Assembly: GCA_963735005.1 (NCBI GenBank)
Contig: CAVTJA010000003.1
Span: 186,001 to 250,000 of the forward strand
Reading direction: 5' to 3'
Origin: WTKG01 sp963735005
GTDB taxonomy: Bacteria > Actinomycetota > Actinomycetes > Actinomycetales > Demequinaceae
Length of the DNA: 64,000 bases
Part shown: piece after piece, positions 50,201-58,527 of the stretch
Position numbering within the stretch: the stretch's first letter is position 1
Layout: each line of letters starts with the position of its first letter
Program-made: the position numbers and the translations under genes
Notes under the pieces: generated by a model
The model's input: only the letters and a program-made list of their open reading frames with translations
Databases searched by the model: none
Told to the model about the DNA's origin: nothing

Positions 50201-50803
50201 TCACCGCACGCCGCGGGCGACGTCCAGGAAGTACTCGTGGACGCGCAGGTCCGGGCCAAGCTCGGGGTGGAAGGACGTGGCGACCAGCGCGCCGTGCCGC
50301 ACGGCCACCACGCGGTCCCCGTGGGCGGCATCGGTGGCGAGCACTTCCACGGAGGGGTCGCGCTCCTCCACCCACGGCGCGCGAATAAACGTGGCGTGCA
50401 TAGGGGTGCCGTCTGGCTCCCATGTGAGCTCGACCTCGCTCGAGTCCACCTGGCGGCCGAACGCGTTGCGGCGCACCAGCACGGGCAGCCCGCCGAGCGT
50501 CTGTTGGCCCTCCGCGGCGCCTTCGATGCGGTCGGCAAGCATGATCATGCCTGCGCACGTGCCAAGCACCGGAAAGCCGTCGGCGATGCGCGCGCGGGCG
50601 CGTTCGAACAGGTCGAACGCGCGCAGCAGCTTGTCGATGGTGGTGGATTCGCCGCCGGGGATGATCAGCGCGTCTACCGCGGCGAGTTCGGCTGGCCTGC
50701 GCACAGTCGACGCGCGCGCACCGCACGCCTCGAGGGCGCGCAGGTGCTCGCGCACGTCGCCCTGCAGGGCGAGCACCCCGACGGTCAGTCCCGCTTCGCC
50801 CAT
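50201..50803 (-). CDS. pdxT: Pyridoxal 5'-phosphate synthase glutaminase subunit PdxT
   Basis: Class I glutaminase that supplies ammonia to PdxS. 200 residues from ATG 50803, which lies inside the 3' end of the Nudix gene (19-nt overlap). Start TVGVLALQGDVREHLRALEA, oxyanion loop IIPGGESTTI, nucleophile Cys in VLGTCAGMIMLADRI, and catalytic His/Glu in TSFHPELGPD. Separated from pdxS only by the Nudix gene. Confidence 0.95.
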   Translation of the reverse strand: MGEAGLTVGVLALQGDVREHLRALEACGARASTVRRPAELAAVDALIIPGGESTTIDKLLRAFDLFERARARIADGFPVLGTCAGMIMLADRIEGAAEGQQTLGGLPVLVRRNAFGRQVDSSEVELTWEPDGTPMHATFIRAPWVEERDPSVEVLATDAAHGDRVVAVRHGALVATSFHPELGPDLRVHEYFLDVARGVR

Positions 50804-51312
50804 GCCAGCTTGCCTTGGTCGAGGTGCCGCAAGGTGCCATTCCACGGCAAGAGCGTGTGAATCAATTCGCCAAGCACCTCGGGGAAGACCTCGATGTCGA
50901 TGCCCGCGATAGCGTCGGGCGCGAACCAGCCGGTTCCGTCGAGCATGTCGCGTTCAGTAGCGCTCCACTCGTGCTCGACGCGCGGCGCGTCGGGGCCGAC
51001 CCGGGCGATGAAGAACACCTCATGCTGCACGAATGGCTCGTCCATGAAGTCGAAGTAGGCGGTACGTTCCCACACCGGCCCTTCAAGAGATGCCGGGTCG
51101 AGCACATACCCGACTTCTTCGCGAAGCTCCCGCACGGCGGCCTCGCGCGCGGTCTCGCCGTCGTCGATGCCGCCTCCGGGGGTGAACCACCAGGTGCGTT
51201 CCGGCTCCGCCGGATCGTGGGCATTCAGCAAGAACACGCGGTTGTCGGGGTCAAGCACGATGAGGCGAGCCGCCTCGCGCGGGTTCGCCGCCGTGTTGTT
51301 GCCGACTGGCAC
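50785..51312 (-). CDS. Nudix hydrolase
   Basis: 175 residues from GTG 51312, two bases after the pdxS stop (TAGGCGTG). The Nudix box GGGIDDGETAREAAVRELRE EVG is complete (G-x5-E-x7-RE-x2-EE-x-G), after LNAHDPAEPERTWWF. The broad fold hydrolyses nucleoside diphosphate derivatives; the substrate cannot be told. In the raw sequence a frame break in pdxS makes this frame look fused to PdxS, which is an artefact. Cotranscribed with pdxS and pdxT. Confidence 0.88.
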   Translation of the reverse strand: MPVGNNTAANPREAARLIVLDPDNRVFLLNAHDPAEPERTWWFTPGGGIDDGETAREAAVRELREEVGYVLDPASLEGPVWERTAYFDFMDEPFVQHEVFFIARVGPDAPRVEHEWSATERDMLDGTGWFAPDAIAGIDIEVFPEVLGELIHTLLPWNGTLRHLDQGKLAWAKRD

Positions 51313-51314
51313 GC

Positions 51315-52224
51315 CTACCAGCCGCGCTCGGACAGCCGATGGGGCTCGGGGACGTCGTCGACGTTGATGCCAACCATCGCCTCGCCAAGGCCGCGCGACA
51401 CATCCGCGATCACCTTGGGGTCGTCGAAGAAGGTCGTCGCCTTGACGATTGCCGCGGCGCGCTGCGGCGGGGTTGCCCGACTTGAAGATGCCGGAGCCCA
51501 CGAACACGCCCTCGGCGCCCAGCTGCATCATCATCGCGGCGTCCGCGGGAGTGGCGATGCCTCCTGCGACGAACATCACGACGGGAAGCTTGCCGGTCTC
51601 GGCGATCTCCTGGACAAGCTGGAGCGGCGCCTGGAGTTCCTTGGCGGCCACGAACAGCTCGTCCTTGGGCATCGACGTCAGGCGCGCGATCTCCGCGCGA
51701 ATGGTGCGGATGTGGGTGGTCGCGTTCGAGACGTCGCCGGTGCCCGCCTCGCCCTTAGACCGGATCATGGCCGCGCCCTCGGAGATGCGGCGGAGCGCCT
51801 CTCCAAGGTTGGTCGCGCCGCACACGAACGGCACGGTGAACTTCCATTTGTCGATGTGGTTGGCGTAGTCGGCGGGCGTCAGCACCTCGGACTCGTCGAT
51901 GTAGTCGACGCCAAGGCTCTCGAGCACCTGCGCCTCGACAAAATGGCCGATGCGGGCCTTCGCCATGACGGGGATCGAGACGGTGTCGATAATGCCCTGG
52001 ATGAGGTCGGGGTCACTCATGCGGGCCACGCCGCCCTGGGCACGGATGTCCGCGGGCACGCGCTCGAGCGCCATCACGGCAACCGCGCCGGCGTCCTCGG
52101 CGATCTTTGCCTGCTCAGCGGTAACGACGTCCATGATGACGCCGCCCTTGAGCTGTTCGGCCATACCGCGCTTGACCAGGTCAGTGCCCGTCGTCGGTGC
52201 CGACGCCTTGGCCTTGTCGCTCAT
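51315..52224 (-). pseudogene. pdxS: Pyridoxal 5'-phosphate synthase lyase subunit PdxS, frameshifted
   Basis: Makes PLP directly from ribose 5-phosphate, glyceraldehyde 3-phosphate and ammonia with PdxT. Starts at ATG 52224 (GGGGAG six bases upstream). Signatures KRGMAEQLKGGVIMDVVTAE with the first Schiff-base Lys/Asp region, VMALERVPADIRAQGGVARM, and the second Lys in VMAKARIGHFVEAQ. After GVFVGSGIFKSGNP the frame shifts near 51470; removing one C (GCCGCAG to GCGCAG) gives AQRAAAIVKATTFFDDPKVI and the normal end PEPHRLSERGW with a stop at 51315. Since PdxS is essential for PLP synthesis in bacteria lacking another route, an error in the sequence is more likely than loss. Confidence 0.9.
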
Positions 52225-52249
52225 CCCGCACTCCCCTTGAAGATCTCGT

Positions 52250-53368
52250 CTACTCTTGGTCGATTCTAATCGCGTCAAGGTACGTCTCCTCGACGCGCGG
52301 GGCGACGCTGTCCCAGTCAAACAGCGCGGCGCACGCGCGGGACCGCTCGATGAGCTCCTCACGGGCGTCGTCGTCGGTCAGCAGGCGGATGATGTGGGCG
52401 GCGAGGTCCTCCGGGTCGCCAACCGCGTGGAGCGCCGCAGCGGGCGTCTTGCCCGCGGCCGTGGCGACGTCGCGGAACGCGGTGAGGTCGCTCGCCACCA
52501 CTGCGGCGCCCGCGGCCATAGCCTCGACAAGCACGATGCCGAAGCTCTCGCCGCCCAGATTGGGCGCACAGTAAATGTCGACCGAGGCCATGAACCGGTG
52601 TTTCTCGTGCTCGTCGAGCTCGCCGACCACCTCGGCGCCGGCCTCGAGGCAGCGCTCGCCGGTGCGCTTGCTGAAGCGCCCGGCCACGAGGAACCGCACG
52701 CCCGGAATCCGTTCCTTGACGATCGGAATGGCCGCCAACAAGTCGTCAAGCCCCTTGCGCGGCTCGTCCATGCGGCCGAGGATGCCCACCGTCGGGCGGT
52801 CCTTGGTGCCCTTCCACTGCGCGCGTGACACTGCATTCGCGAACGGCGCGGTGGACACGCCGTTCGGGATCACGTGCGTCGCTGACAGGCGCAGGTGCTC
52901 CTGCACCGTGCGGTCGGCGGAGGGCGACACGGCGATCCGGGCGTCGAGCACCTCCATGCTCGGCTTGATGAACGGCTTCGACATGCGCATGATGCGCGAG
53001 CCGTCGTTGCTGGTGTGGAACGTCGCGACCGTCGGGCCAAGGCGCGCCCACATCGCCAGCAGGCCCACGGACAGCGCGCCTGGCTCGTGAATGTGCACCA
53101 CGTCAAAGTTGCCCTCGCGCAGCCACTTGCGCACGCGCGCGGCCGCGAGCAACCCAAACGTCAGCCGGGCCGTGGCGCCATTGAACCGCAGCGAGAACGA
53201 CCGCCCGGCACTGTCCACGTGTGCGGGCAGCACCTGGTGCGGAGCTGCTGGCGCGAGCACGCGCACCGTGTGGCCGCGGTCCATGAGCGCCGCCGCCAGG
53301 TCCATGACGTGCAACTGCACGCCGCCCGGGCGGTCGAGCGAATACGGGCAGACGATCCCAATCCTCAA
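52250..53368 (-). CDS. pimA: Phosphatidylinositol alpha-mannosyltransferase, PimA-like
   Basis: GT4-family glycosyltransferase adding the first mannose from GDP-mannose to phosphatidylinositol on the cytoplasmic face of the membrane. 372 residues from TTG 53368, which overlaps the acyltransferase stop (TTGA); alignment of RIGIVCPYSLDRPGGVQLHV with the usual PimA start supports it. Other motifs: VHIHEPGALSVGLLAMW, FHTSNDGSRI, VIPNGVSTAPF, GRMDEPRKGLDDLL, and the sugar-nucleotide ExxxxxxxE in GGESFGIVLVEAM. Gene order HIT-pgsA-acyltransferase-GT is that of Rv2613c-Rv2610c. Confidence 0.9.
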   Translation of the reverse strand: MRIGIVCPYSLDRPGGVQLHVMDLAAALMDRGHTVRVLAPAAPHQVLPAHVDSAGRSFSLRFNGATARLTFGLLAAARVRKWLREGNFDVVHIHEPGALSVGLLAMWARLGPTVATFHTSNDGSRIMRMSKPFIKPSMEVLDARIAVSPSADRTVQEHLRLSATHVIPNGVSTAPFANAVSRAQWKGTKDRPTVGILGRMDEPRKGLDDLLAAIPIVKERIPGVRFLVAGRFSKRTGERCLEAGAEVVGELDEHEKHRFMASVDIYCAPNLGGESFGIVLVEAMAAGAAVVASDLTAFRDVATAAGKTPAAALHAVGDPEDLAAHIIRLLTDDDAREELIERSRACAALFDWDSVAPRVEETYLDAIRIDQE

Positions 53369-54252
53369 TCGACCCACCCAAACCTCTGCAGCATGTGCCA
53401 GTCCTCGGGGTTGTCGTGAATGCGGTCCGCGAGGAAGCTCGCCCACTCCTGCGTCATGGCGGCCACCTGTTCCTGCTTGGTGCCCTCAGGCGGGTCGATC
53501 TGCGGGCCAAAGTCCATGACGGTGCCCCACCGCGACCTGGCGCGCCAGCGCCTGCCGCCGTACAGCCGCTCGTAGCGCACGAAAAGCGGATAGAGCGTGT
53601 TGCCCGTCGCGATGGCGAGCGCCGCGGGCCCTGGGGCGACCCGAACGTCGTGCCCCCACATCTTGACCGGCACGCCCGTGCCGCTCAGGTCGCGGTCCGC
53701 GAGCAGCGCCATCACGCCTCCGTCGGTCTTGGCGATGCGGATCAGCTGGCGGAACGTCGAGGAGCCCTCGTTGCCGATGACCGTCATCCCGACCTTCTCG
53801 CGGATCGCCACGAACTCGTCGTAGACGTGGCGCGGCTCGAGAACCTCGGCGACGGTGCGCACGAGCCCAAGGTTGCGGCACGTCCACGCGCCCACGAGGT
53901 CCCAGTTTCCGGAGTGCGACAACACCACCACGATGGTGCCCGTCGACGTGATTTCCGTGAGCGCGCGATCCATCCCGACGGTGCGCATGCGCGCGTCCAT
54001 CGCCTTGGGCTTGAGCCGGCCGAGCTCGAGCACCTCGCACCAATAGCGGGCGTACGAGGCCATCCCCTTGCGGCTGATGCGACGCAGCTTGCGGCCGGAC
54101 GCGCCGGTCACGCGGTGCAGGTTGTCCTCGAGGCGGCGCACAGCCTTGCCGCGCTTGAGCCACGCTATCCACGCGCCGAGCCCCGCCGCGAGGCGGATCA
54201 CCGTGATCGGGGTGAACTTGGCGATCCGGGTTGCGACGAGGAATCCGTTCAC
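53365..54252 (-). CDS. Phosphatidylinositol mannoside acyltransferase (PatA-like)
   Basis: Membrane-associated LPLAT/HtrB-family acyltransferase, expected to acylate the first mannose of PI-mannoside. 295 residues. Conserved motif HSGNWDLVGAW (H-x4-D, His about residue 113), LEPRHVYDEF, GMTVIGNEGSSTFRQLIRIA, and LADRDLSGTGVPVKMWGHDV, all typical of the family. Next to PimA- and PI-synthase-like genes with 4-nt spacing, so it acts in the same pathway. Confidence 0.87.
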   Translation of the reverse strand: MNGFLVATRIAKFTPITVIRLAAGLGAWIAWLKRGKAVRRLEDNLHRVTGASGRKLRRISRKGMASYARYWCEVLELGRLKPKAMDARMRTVGMDRALTEITSTGTIVVVLSHSGNWDLVGAWTCRNLGLVRTVAEVLEPRHVYDEFVAIREKVGMTVIGNEGSSTFRQLIRIAKTDGGVMALLADRDLSGTGVPVKMWGHDVRVAPGPAALAIATGNTLYPLFVRYERLYGGRRWRARSRWGTVMDFGPQIDPPEGTKQEQVAAMTQEWASFLADRIHDNPEDWHMLQRFGWVD

Positions 54253-54255
54253 GGG

Positions 54256-54879
54256 CTACTCTCCCGCCGGCGGCAGCGCCGGGTCTTCGCGGCTGGCCTT
54301 CGCGACCTGCAGCGAGCGCTGCACGACGGTGATGGCGGCAGCCAGCGCGAGCGCGAAGAGCCCGTAGGTCATCACGGCCTGCGGCGCGCCCACCCCAATG
54401 GCGATGCCCAAGATGCCGATGGCCACTAGGCGGTCCGAGCGCTCCGCGATCCCGGCCTTTGCCTCGATCCCGAGGCCCTCGGCCCTGGCGCGCGCGTACG
54501 GCACGAACGAGCCGAGGATGAGGGCGAGCAACGCGGCGGTCGCCGTCAGCCGGTCGATGTCGAAGTAATACCAGGCGAGCGTGCCGAAGATCGCGGCGTC
54601 GACGACGCGGTCGAGCGTCGAGTCGAGGAAGGCGCCGAACCGGGATGTCTTGCCGCTCAGGCGCGCCATGGTGCCGTCGAGCATGTCCGTGAACGCGAAA
54701 GCGGTGATCGCGATCACGGCGGCGAGGATTTGGCCGCGCGGGACGAACCACAGGGCCGATGCCACGGCGCCGAATGCGCCAAACATCGTCACCCCGTTTG
54801 GCGTCGCGCCCAGGCGCAGCAGCCCCTTCGCGGGCGCCTTCCACAGTTTTGCCATGAGGGGCCGTAGGCCACCAAGCAT
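54256..54879 (-). CDS. pgsA: CDP-alcohol phosphatidyltransferase, probable PI(P) synthase
   Basis: Integral membrane enzyme, 207 residues from ATG 54879 sharing one base with the HIT stop (TGATG). The catalytic CDP-OH signature D-x2-D-G-x2-A-R-x8-G-x3-D-x3-D is complete in DMLDGTMARLSGKTSRFGAF then LDSTLDR. Several membrane helices follow (AALLALILGSFVPYA, IGILGIAIGVGAPQAVMTYG). By context between HIT hydrolase and PatA/PimA-like genes, the product is most likely phosphatidylinositol-phosphate synthase, though phosphatidylglycerol-phosphate synthase has the same signature. Confidence 0.9.
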   Translation of the reverse strand: MLGGLRPLMAKLWKAPAKGLLRLGATPNGVTMFGAFGAVASALWFVPRGQILAAVIAITAFAFTDMLDGTMARLSGKTSRFGAFLDSTLDRVVDAAIFGTLAWYYFDIDRLTATAALLALILGSFVPYARARAEGLGIEAKAGIAERSDRLVAIGILGIAIGVGAPQAVMTYGLFALALAAAITVVQRSLQVAKASREDPALPPAGE

Positions 54880-55430
54880 CAGTCTTCCTCCGCCCAGGCC
54901 GCGTGCACGCGGCTCCACGTGTCACCGAGAAGTTCGGGCACGGCCTTGGTCTTGCCAATAATCGGCAGGAAATTCGCGTCACCGATCCATCGCGGGACGA
55001 CGTGCTGGTGAAGGTGCTCGGCGATGCCTGCGCCTCCCACCATGCCCTGGTTCATGCCCACGTTGAAGCCCTTCGCTCCCGACAGCTTGGCGAGCACGCG
55101 CATGGCCCTCTGGGTCATCACGCCCATCTCGTCGCGCTCCGCGTCCGTGGCGTCGGTGTACATCGCGACGTGCCGGTACGGGCACACCATGAGGTGGCCC
55201 GGGTTGTACGGGTAGAGGTTGAGGATCGCGAAGCAATGCTCGCCGCGGGCAACCACGAGCCGCGCCTCGTCGTCAACCGCCTCGATTCCGCAAAACGGGC
55301 AGCCGCCGTCCGGCGTCTTGGCGTCGCGCGCCGATGCGTCCTTCACGTACGCCATCCGGTGCGGCGTCCAGAGGCGTTCGAAGCCGTCCGGCTCCCCGCC
55401 CATCATTTCCGAATCGACGACGTCGGCCAT
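54879..55430 (-). CDS. HIT-family nucleotide hydrolase/phosphorylase
   Basis: 183 residues. Histidine triad in AEHLHQHVVPRW (H-x-H-x-H-x2), preceded by a CPFC zinc-type pair (GGCPFCGIEA) and ILNLYPYNPGHLMVCPYRHV. Relatives at the same location in mycobacteria (Rv2613c) are diadenosine tetraphosphate phosphorylases, so Ap4A turnover is the best guess, linked to aminoacyl-tRNA synthetase activity by the thrS neighbour. Two bases separate it from thrS. Confidence 0.9.
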   Translation of the reverse strand: MADVVDSEMMGGEPDGFERLWTPHRMAYVKDASARDAKTPDGGCPFCGIEAVDDEARLVVARGEHCFAILNLYPYNPGHLMVCPYRHVAMYTDATDAERDEMGVMTQRAMRVLAKLSGAKGFNVGMNQGMVGGAGIAEHLHQHVVPRWIGDANFLPIIGKTKAVPELLGDTWSRVHAAWAEED

Positions 55431-55432
55431 GC

Positions 55433-57427
55433 CTACACCTGGACCCTTGTCTCGATGGCGGTCACGATGCGCTTGATCGCGTCCGCGACGGGGATCTGGT
55501 TGTCCTGGCTGCCGTCGCGGTACCGGAACGACACGGCGCCCGCCTCTTGGTCCTCACCGCCCGCGATGAGCACGAACGGCACCTTGTCCTTTGACGCGTT
55601 CCTGATCTTCTTGGGGAAGCGCTCGTCGGAGTCGTCGAGTTCCACGCGCACGCCCGCCGCGCGCAACTGCGCCAGCACGTCGCCTAGGTAGTCGTTGAAG
55701 GCCTCCGCCACCGGCACGCCGAGCACCTGCACGGGCGCGAGCCACGCGGGGAACGCGCCGGCGTAGTGCTCGGTGAGGATCGCGAAGAAGCGCTCGATGG
55801 AGCCGAACAGCGCGCGGTGGATCATCACCGGGCGCTGGCGCGTGCCGTCCGCCGCCGTGTATTCGAGCTCGAAGCGCTCGGGCAGGTTGAAGTCCAACTG
55901 GATGGTGGACATCTGCCAGGAACGGCCGATCGCGTCGCGGGTCTGCACCGAAATCTTGGGGCCGTAGAACGCCGCGCCCTCCGGGTCCGCCACCAGTTCG
56001 AGGCCGGACTCCTCGCCGACCGCGCGTAGAGTCTCGGTCGCCTCTTCCCAGATTTCGTCGGAGCCGACTGACTTGTTGGGGTCCCGCGTGGACAGTTCGA
56101 GGTAGAAGTCCTCGAGGCCGTAATCCTTGAGCAGGTCGAGCACGAAGTTCAGGGTCCTGGCGAGCTCGCTCTTCATCTGGTCGCGGGTGCAGTAAATGTG
56201 GGCGTCGTCCTGCGTAAAGCCGCGCGCGCGGGTGAGGCCGTGCACGACGCCAGACTTCTCGTTGCGGTATACGGTGCCGAACTCGAACAGCCGCAGCGGC
56301 AGCTCGCGGTAGGAGCGCCCGCGGGAGCGGAAGATCAGGTTGTGCATCGGGCAGTTCATGGGCTTGAGGTAGTAGTCCTGGCCCTGCTTGGTGACGTTGC
56401 CGGCCTCGTCGCGCTCCTCGTCCATCTGCATGGGCGGGTACATGCCGTCCGCGTACCAGTCGAGGTGGCCGGAGGTCTCGAACAGCTGCGCCTTGGTGGC
56501 GTGCGGGGTGTAGACGAACTCGTAGCCCTCGGCAATGTGGCGCGCGCGCGAGTACTCCTCCATCTCGTTGCGGATGACGCCGCCCTTGGGGTGGAACACC
56601 GCGAGGCCCGAGCCGATCTCGTCGGGGAACGAGAACAGGTCCATCTCCTGGCCGAGCTTGCGGTGGTCGCGCCGCTCCGCCTCCTGGAGGCGGGTCTTGT
56701 ACGCGGTCAACTCGTCCTTGGTAGGCCACGCGGTGCCGTAAACGCGCTGCAGGCTCGCGAGCGCCTGGTTGCCGCGCCAGTATGCGGCTGACGCGCGCAT
56801 GATCGACCACCCGTTCGCGAGCAACTTGGTGCTCGGGATGTGCGGGCCCCGGCAGAGGTCCTTCCAGACGGTCCCGCCCTGCCGGTTGAGGTTGTCGTAG
56901 ATGGTCAGCTGGCCGGCGCCGACCTCCACTGACGCGCCGTCGTCGCCCGAGCCGCCCTTGTCGGCAATCAGCTCGCACTTGAAGGGCTCATGGGCGAGCT
57001 CGGCAAGCGCCTCCGCGTCCGTGACCTCGCGGCGGCGGAACCCCTGGCCCTCCTTGACGATGCGCTGCATCGCCTTCTCGATCGCCTTGAGGTCCTCGGG
57101 GGTGAAGGGCTCTTCCACCTGGAAGTCGTAGTAGAAGCCGTTCTCGATGGGCGGGCCGATGCCGAGCTTGGCGTCCGGGCGCAGCTGCTGGACGGCCTGC
57201 GCGGCCACGTGCGCGCACGAGTGGCGCAGCACCATCAGGCCGTCGGGCGAGTCGATCGTCACCGCCTCAACGGCGTCGCCGTCGGCCAACTCGCGGGCCA
57301 GGTCGCGCAGCTCTCCAGCGACCCTCATGACCACGACGTCCCGGCGGTCGGCGAACACGTCGGTGCCCGTCGTCCCGGCATCGAGCTTCCGCTCGTCGCC
57401 GTCGATGGTCACGTTGATGCTGGCCAC
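55433..57427 (-). CDS. thrS: Threonyl-tRNA synthetase
   Basis: Class II synthetase charging tRNA-Thr. 664 residues: TGS domain (INVTIDGDERKLDAGTTGTD), N2 editing domain with HSCAHVAAQAVQQL zinc-like HxxxH, catalytic core with motif 2 RNEKSGVVHGLTRARGFTQD, zinc Cys in LKPMNCPMHNLIFRSRGRSY, motif 3 RPVMIHRALFGSIERFFAIL, and an anticodon-binding domain (APVQVLGVPVAEAFND). The synthetic and editing parts appear intact. GTG start at 57427, divergent from the membrane protein at 57624. Confidence 0.97.
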   Translation of the reverse strand: MASINVTIDGDERKLDAGTTGTDVFADRRDVVVMRVAGELRDLARELADGDAVEAVTIDSPDGLMVLRHSCAHVAAQAVQQLRPDAKLGIGPPIENGFYYDFQVEEPFTPEDLKAIEKAMQRIVKEGQGFRRREVTDAEALAELAHEPFKCELIADKGGSGDDGASVEVGAGQLTIYDNLNRQGGTVWKDLCRGPHIPSTKLLANGWSIMRASAAYWRGNQALASLQRVYGTAWPTKDELTAYKTRLQEAERRDHRKLGQEMDLFSFPDEIGSGLAVFHPKGGVIRNEMEEYSRARHIAEGYEFVYTPHATKAQLFETSGHLDWYADGMYPPMQMDEERDEAGNVTKQGQDYYLKPMNCPMHNLIFRSRGRSYRELPLRLFEFGTVYRNEKSGVVHGLTRARGFTQDDAHIYCTRDQMKSELARTLNFVLDLLKDYGLEDFYLELSTRDPNKSVGSDEIWEEATETLRAVGEESGLELVADPEGAAFYGPKISVQTRDAIGRSWQMSTIQLDFNLPERFELEYTAADGTRQRPVMIHRALFGSIERFFAILTEHYAGAFPAWLAPVQVLGVPVAEAFNDYLGDVLAQLRAAGVRVELDDSDERFPKKIRNASKDKVPFVLIAGGEDQEAGAVSFRYRDGSQDNQIPVADAIKRIVTAIETRVQV

Positions 57428-57623
57428 GGAAAGTCCTCTCGAAGTGCGCTGGCGGCCGGAAGGTCTTGCGGCCAGTCACGATGCTACCGAGGTTCCGGCC
57501 GCCGGACGCCTCGCGAGGCGGGCCTAGGCCCAGAAGTTCCCCTGCATCGGCGCTTCCGGAGGCCTGCAACGAACGGCCCGCCTCCGGTACGCTCATCCGA
57601 GCACGTCTACAAAGGAGAATGCA

Positions 57624-58451
57624 GTGGCCGACAAGCCCAAGAAGAAGGTCGTTCGCGCCGAACCGGCAGCGAGCTCAAAGTCCACCAAGTCATCGAAGTC
57701 TTCCGGCGCGACCAAGGCGGAGTGGAAGCCCACCGCCGAGGCCAAGGGCAAGGCAACCCAGCTGCGCATCTTCGCGTGGATCCTGTGGATTCTCGCGATC
57801 GCTGGCGAGGCCTACGCCATCTTCTTCATCCTGAAGAAGAACGAGCCGAACATGACGATGCTGTACATCGCGATCGGCGTCATCGCCGTCCTCGCGTTCG
57901 TCGGCAACATCCTGTGGAAGAACGCCAACAAGCTTGACCCGGCGCACCGGTCCGAGCCGTTCAAGTTCTGGGTGCAGAACCAGCTGGGCGCGATCATCAC
58001 GCTGATCGCGTTCCTGCCGCTGATCATCTTCATCCTCATGAACAAGGACATCTCGCAGAAGGACAAGACCATCGCGACCATCGTGGCCGCAGTGGTCGGC
58101 GCCATCGTCCTGTTCGGGTCTGGCATCACCTACAACTCGCCTTCGGTCGAGAAGCAGACCGCCCTCATTGAGGACCTCACGGGTGGCGACTACGTCTACT
58201 GGACCAAGTCCGGCGAGGTCTACCACCTGTGCGACTCCGTGTCCGCCGTGAACCTTGACTCGGCCGACGGCCAGATCTACGAGGGTTCCGTCGGCAAGGC
58301 GTTCGACGAGGGCAAGAGCCGCCTCACTTTGCAGGTCGAGTCCGAGCTCAACCAGTGCGGCTACCCGGTCCCGGAGAACATCGACGCGATCGTCGAGGAG
58401 GTCCGCCACCAGGCTGACGCCGAGGACGCCGAGATGGCGCCCGCCGAGTAG
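57624..58451 (+). CDS. Multi-pass membrane protein of unknown function
   Basis: 275 residues, GTG start with AAAGGAG six bases upstream. A Lys/Ser-rich cytoplasmic start (MADKPKKKVV, SSKSTKSSKSSG) leads to four transmembrane helices (IFAWILWILAIAGEAYAIFF; MLYIAIGVIAVLAFVGNILW; LGAIITLIAFLPLIIFILM; IATIVAAVVGAIVLFGSGIT), then an exposed domain containing VYWTKSGEVYHLCDSVSAVN and one more Cys (LNQCGYPVPE), plausibly a disulfide. No catalytic motif is recognised. A strong hairpin terminator follows, and the promoter is in the 196-nt divergent gap with thrS. Confidence 0.78.
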   Translation: MADKPKKKVVRAEPAASSKSTKSSKSSGATKAEWKPTAEAKGKATQLRIFAWILWILAIAGEAYAIFFILKKNEPNMTMLYIAIGVIAVLAFVGNILWKNANKLDPAHRSEPFKFWVQNQLGAIITLIAFLPLIIFILMNKDISQKDKTIATIVAAVVGAIVLFGSGITYNSPSVEKQTALIEDLTGGDYVYWTKSGEVYHLCDSVSAVNLDSADGQIYEGSVGKAFDEGKSRLTLQVESELNQCGYPVPENIDAIVEEVRHQADAEDAEMAPAE

Positions 58452-58472
58452 TTCCAGCTCTATACGCCTTCA

Positions 58473-58517
58473 GGCCCGGCCCGCGTCCAGCGCGGGTCGG
58501 GCCCGTTTGCGTTGTTG
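58473..58517. terminator. Strong terminator between convergent genes
   Basis: Arms GGCCCGGCCCGCG (58473-58485) and CGCGGGTCGGGCC (58491-58503) pair at 12 of 13 positions around TCCAG, followed on the plus strand by a T-rich run (CGTTTGCGTTGTT). It ends the membrane-protein transcript and may also serve the antiporter from the other side. Confidence 0.75.
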
Positions 58518-58527
58518 CGCGAGGAGG

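Noticed and set aside
50785..52362. A 525-residue PdxS-Nudix fusion protein
   Set aside because: The junction is nonsense sequence produced by one extra base; both separate genes with their own start and stop are present.
57428..57623. T-box or other leader riboswitch before thrS
   Set aside because: Only a GC-rich stem is visible; no T-box core, specifier loop or terminator/antiterminator pair could be found.
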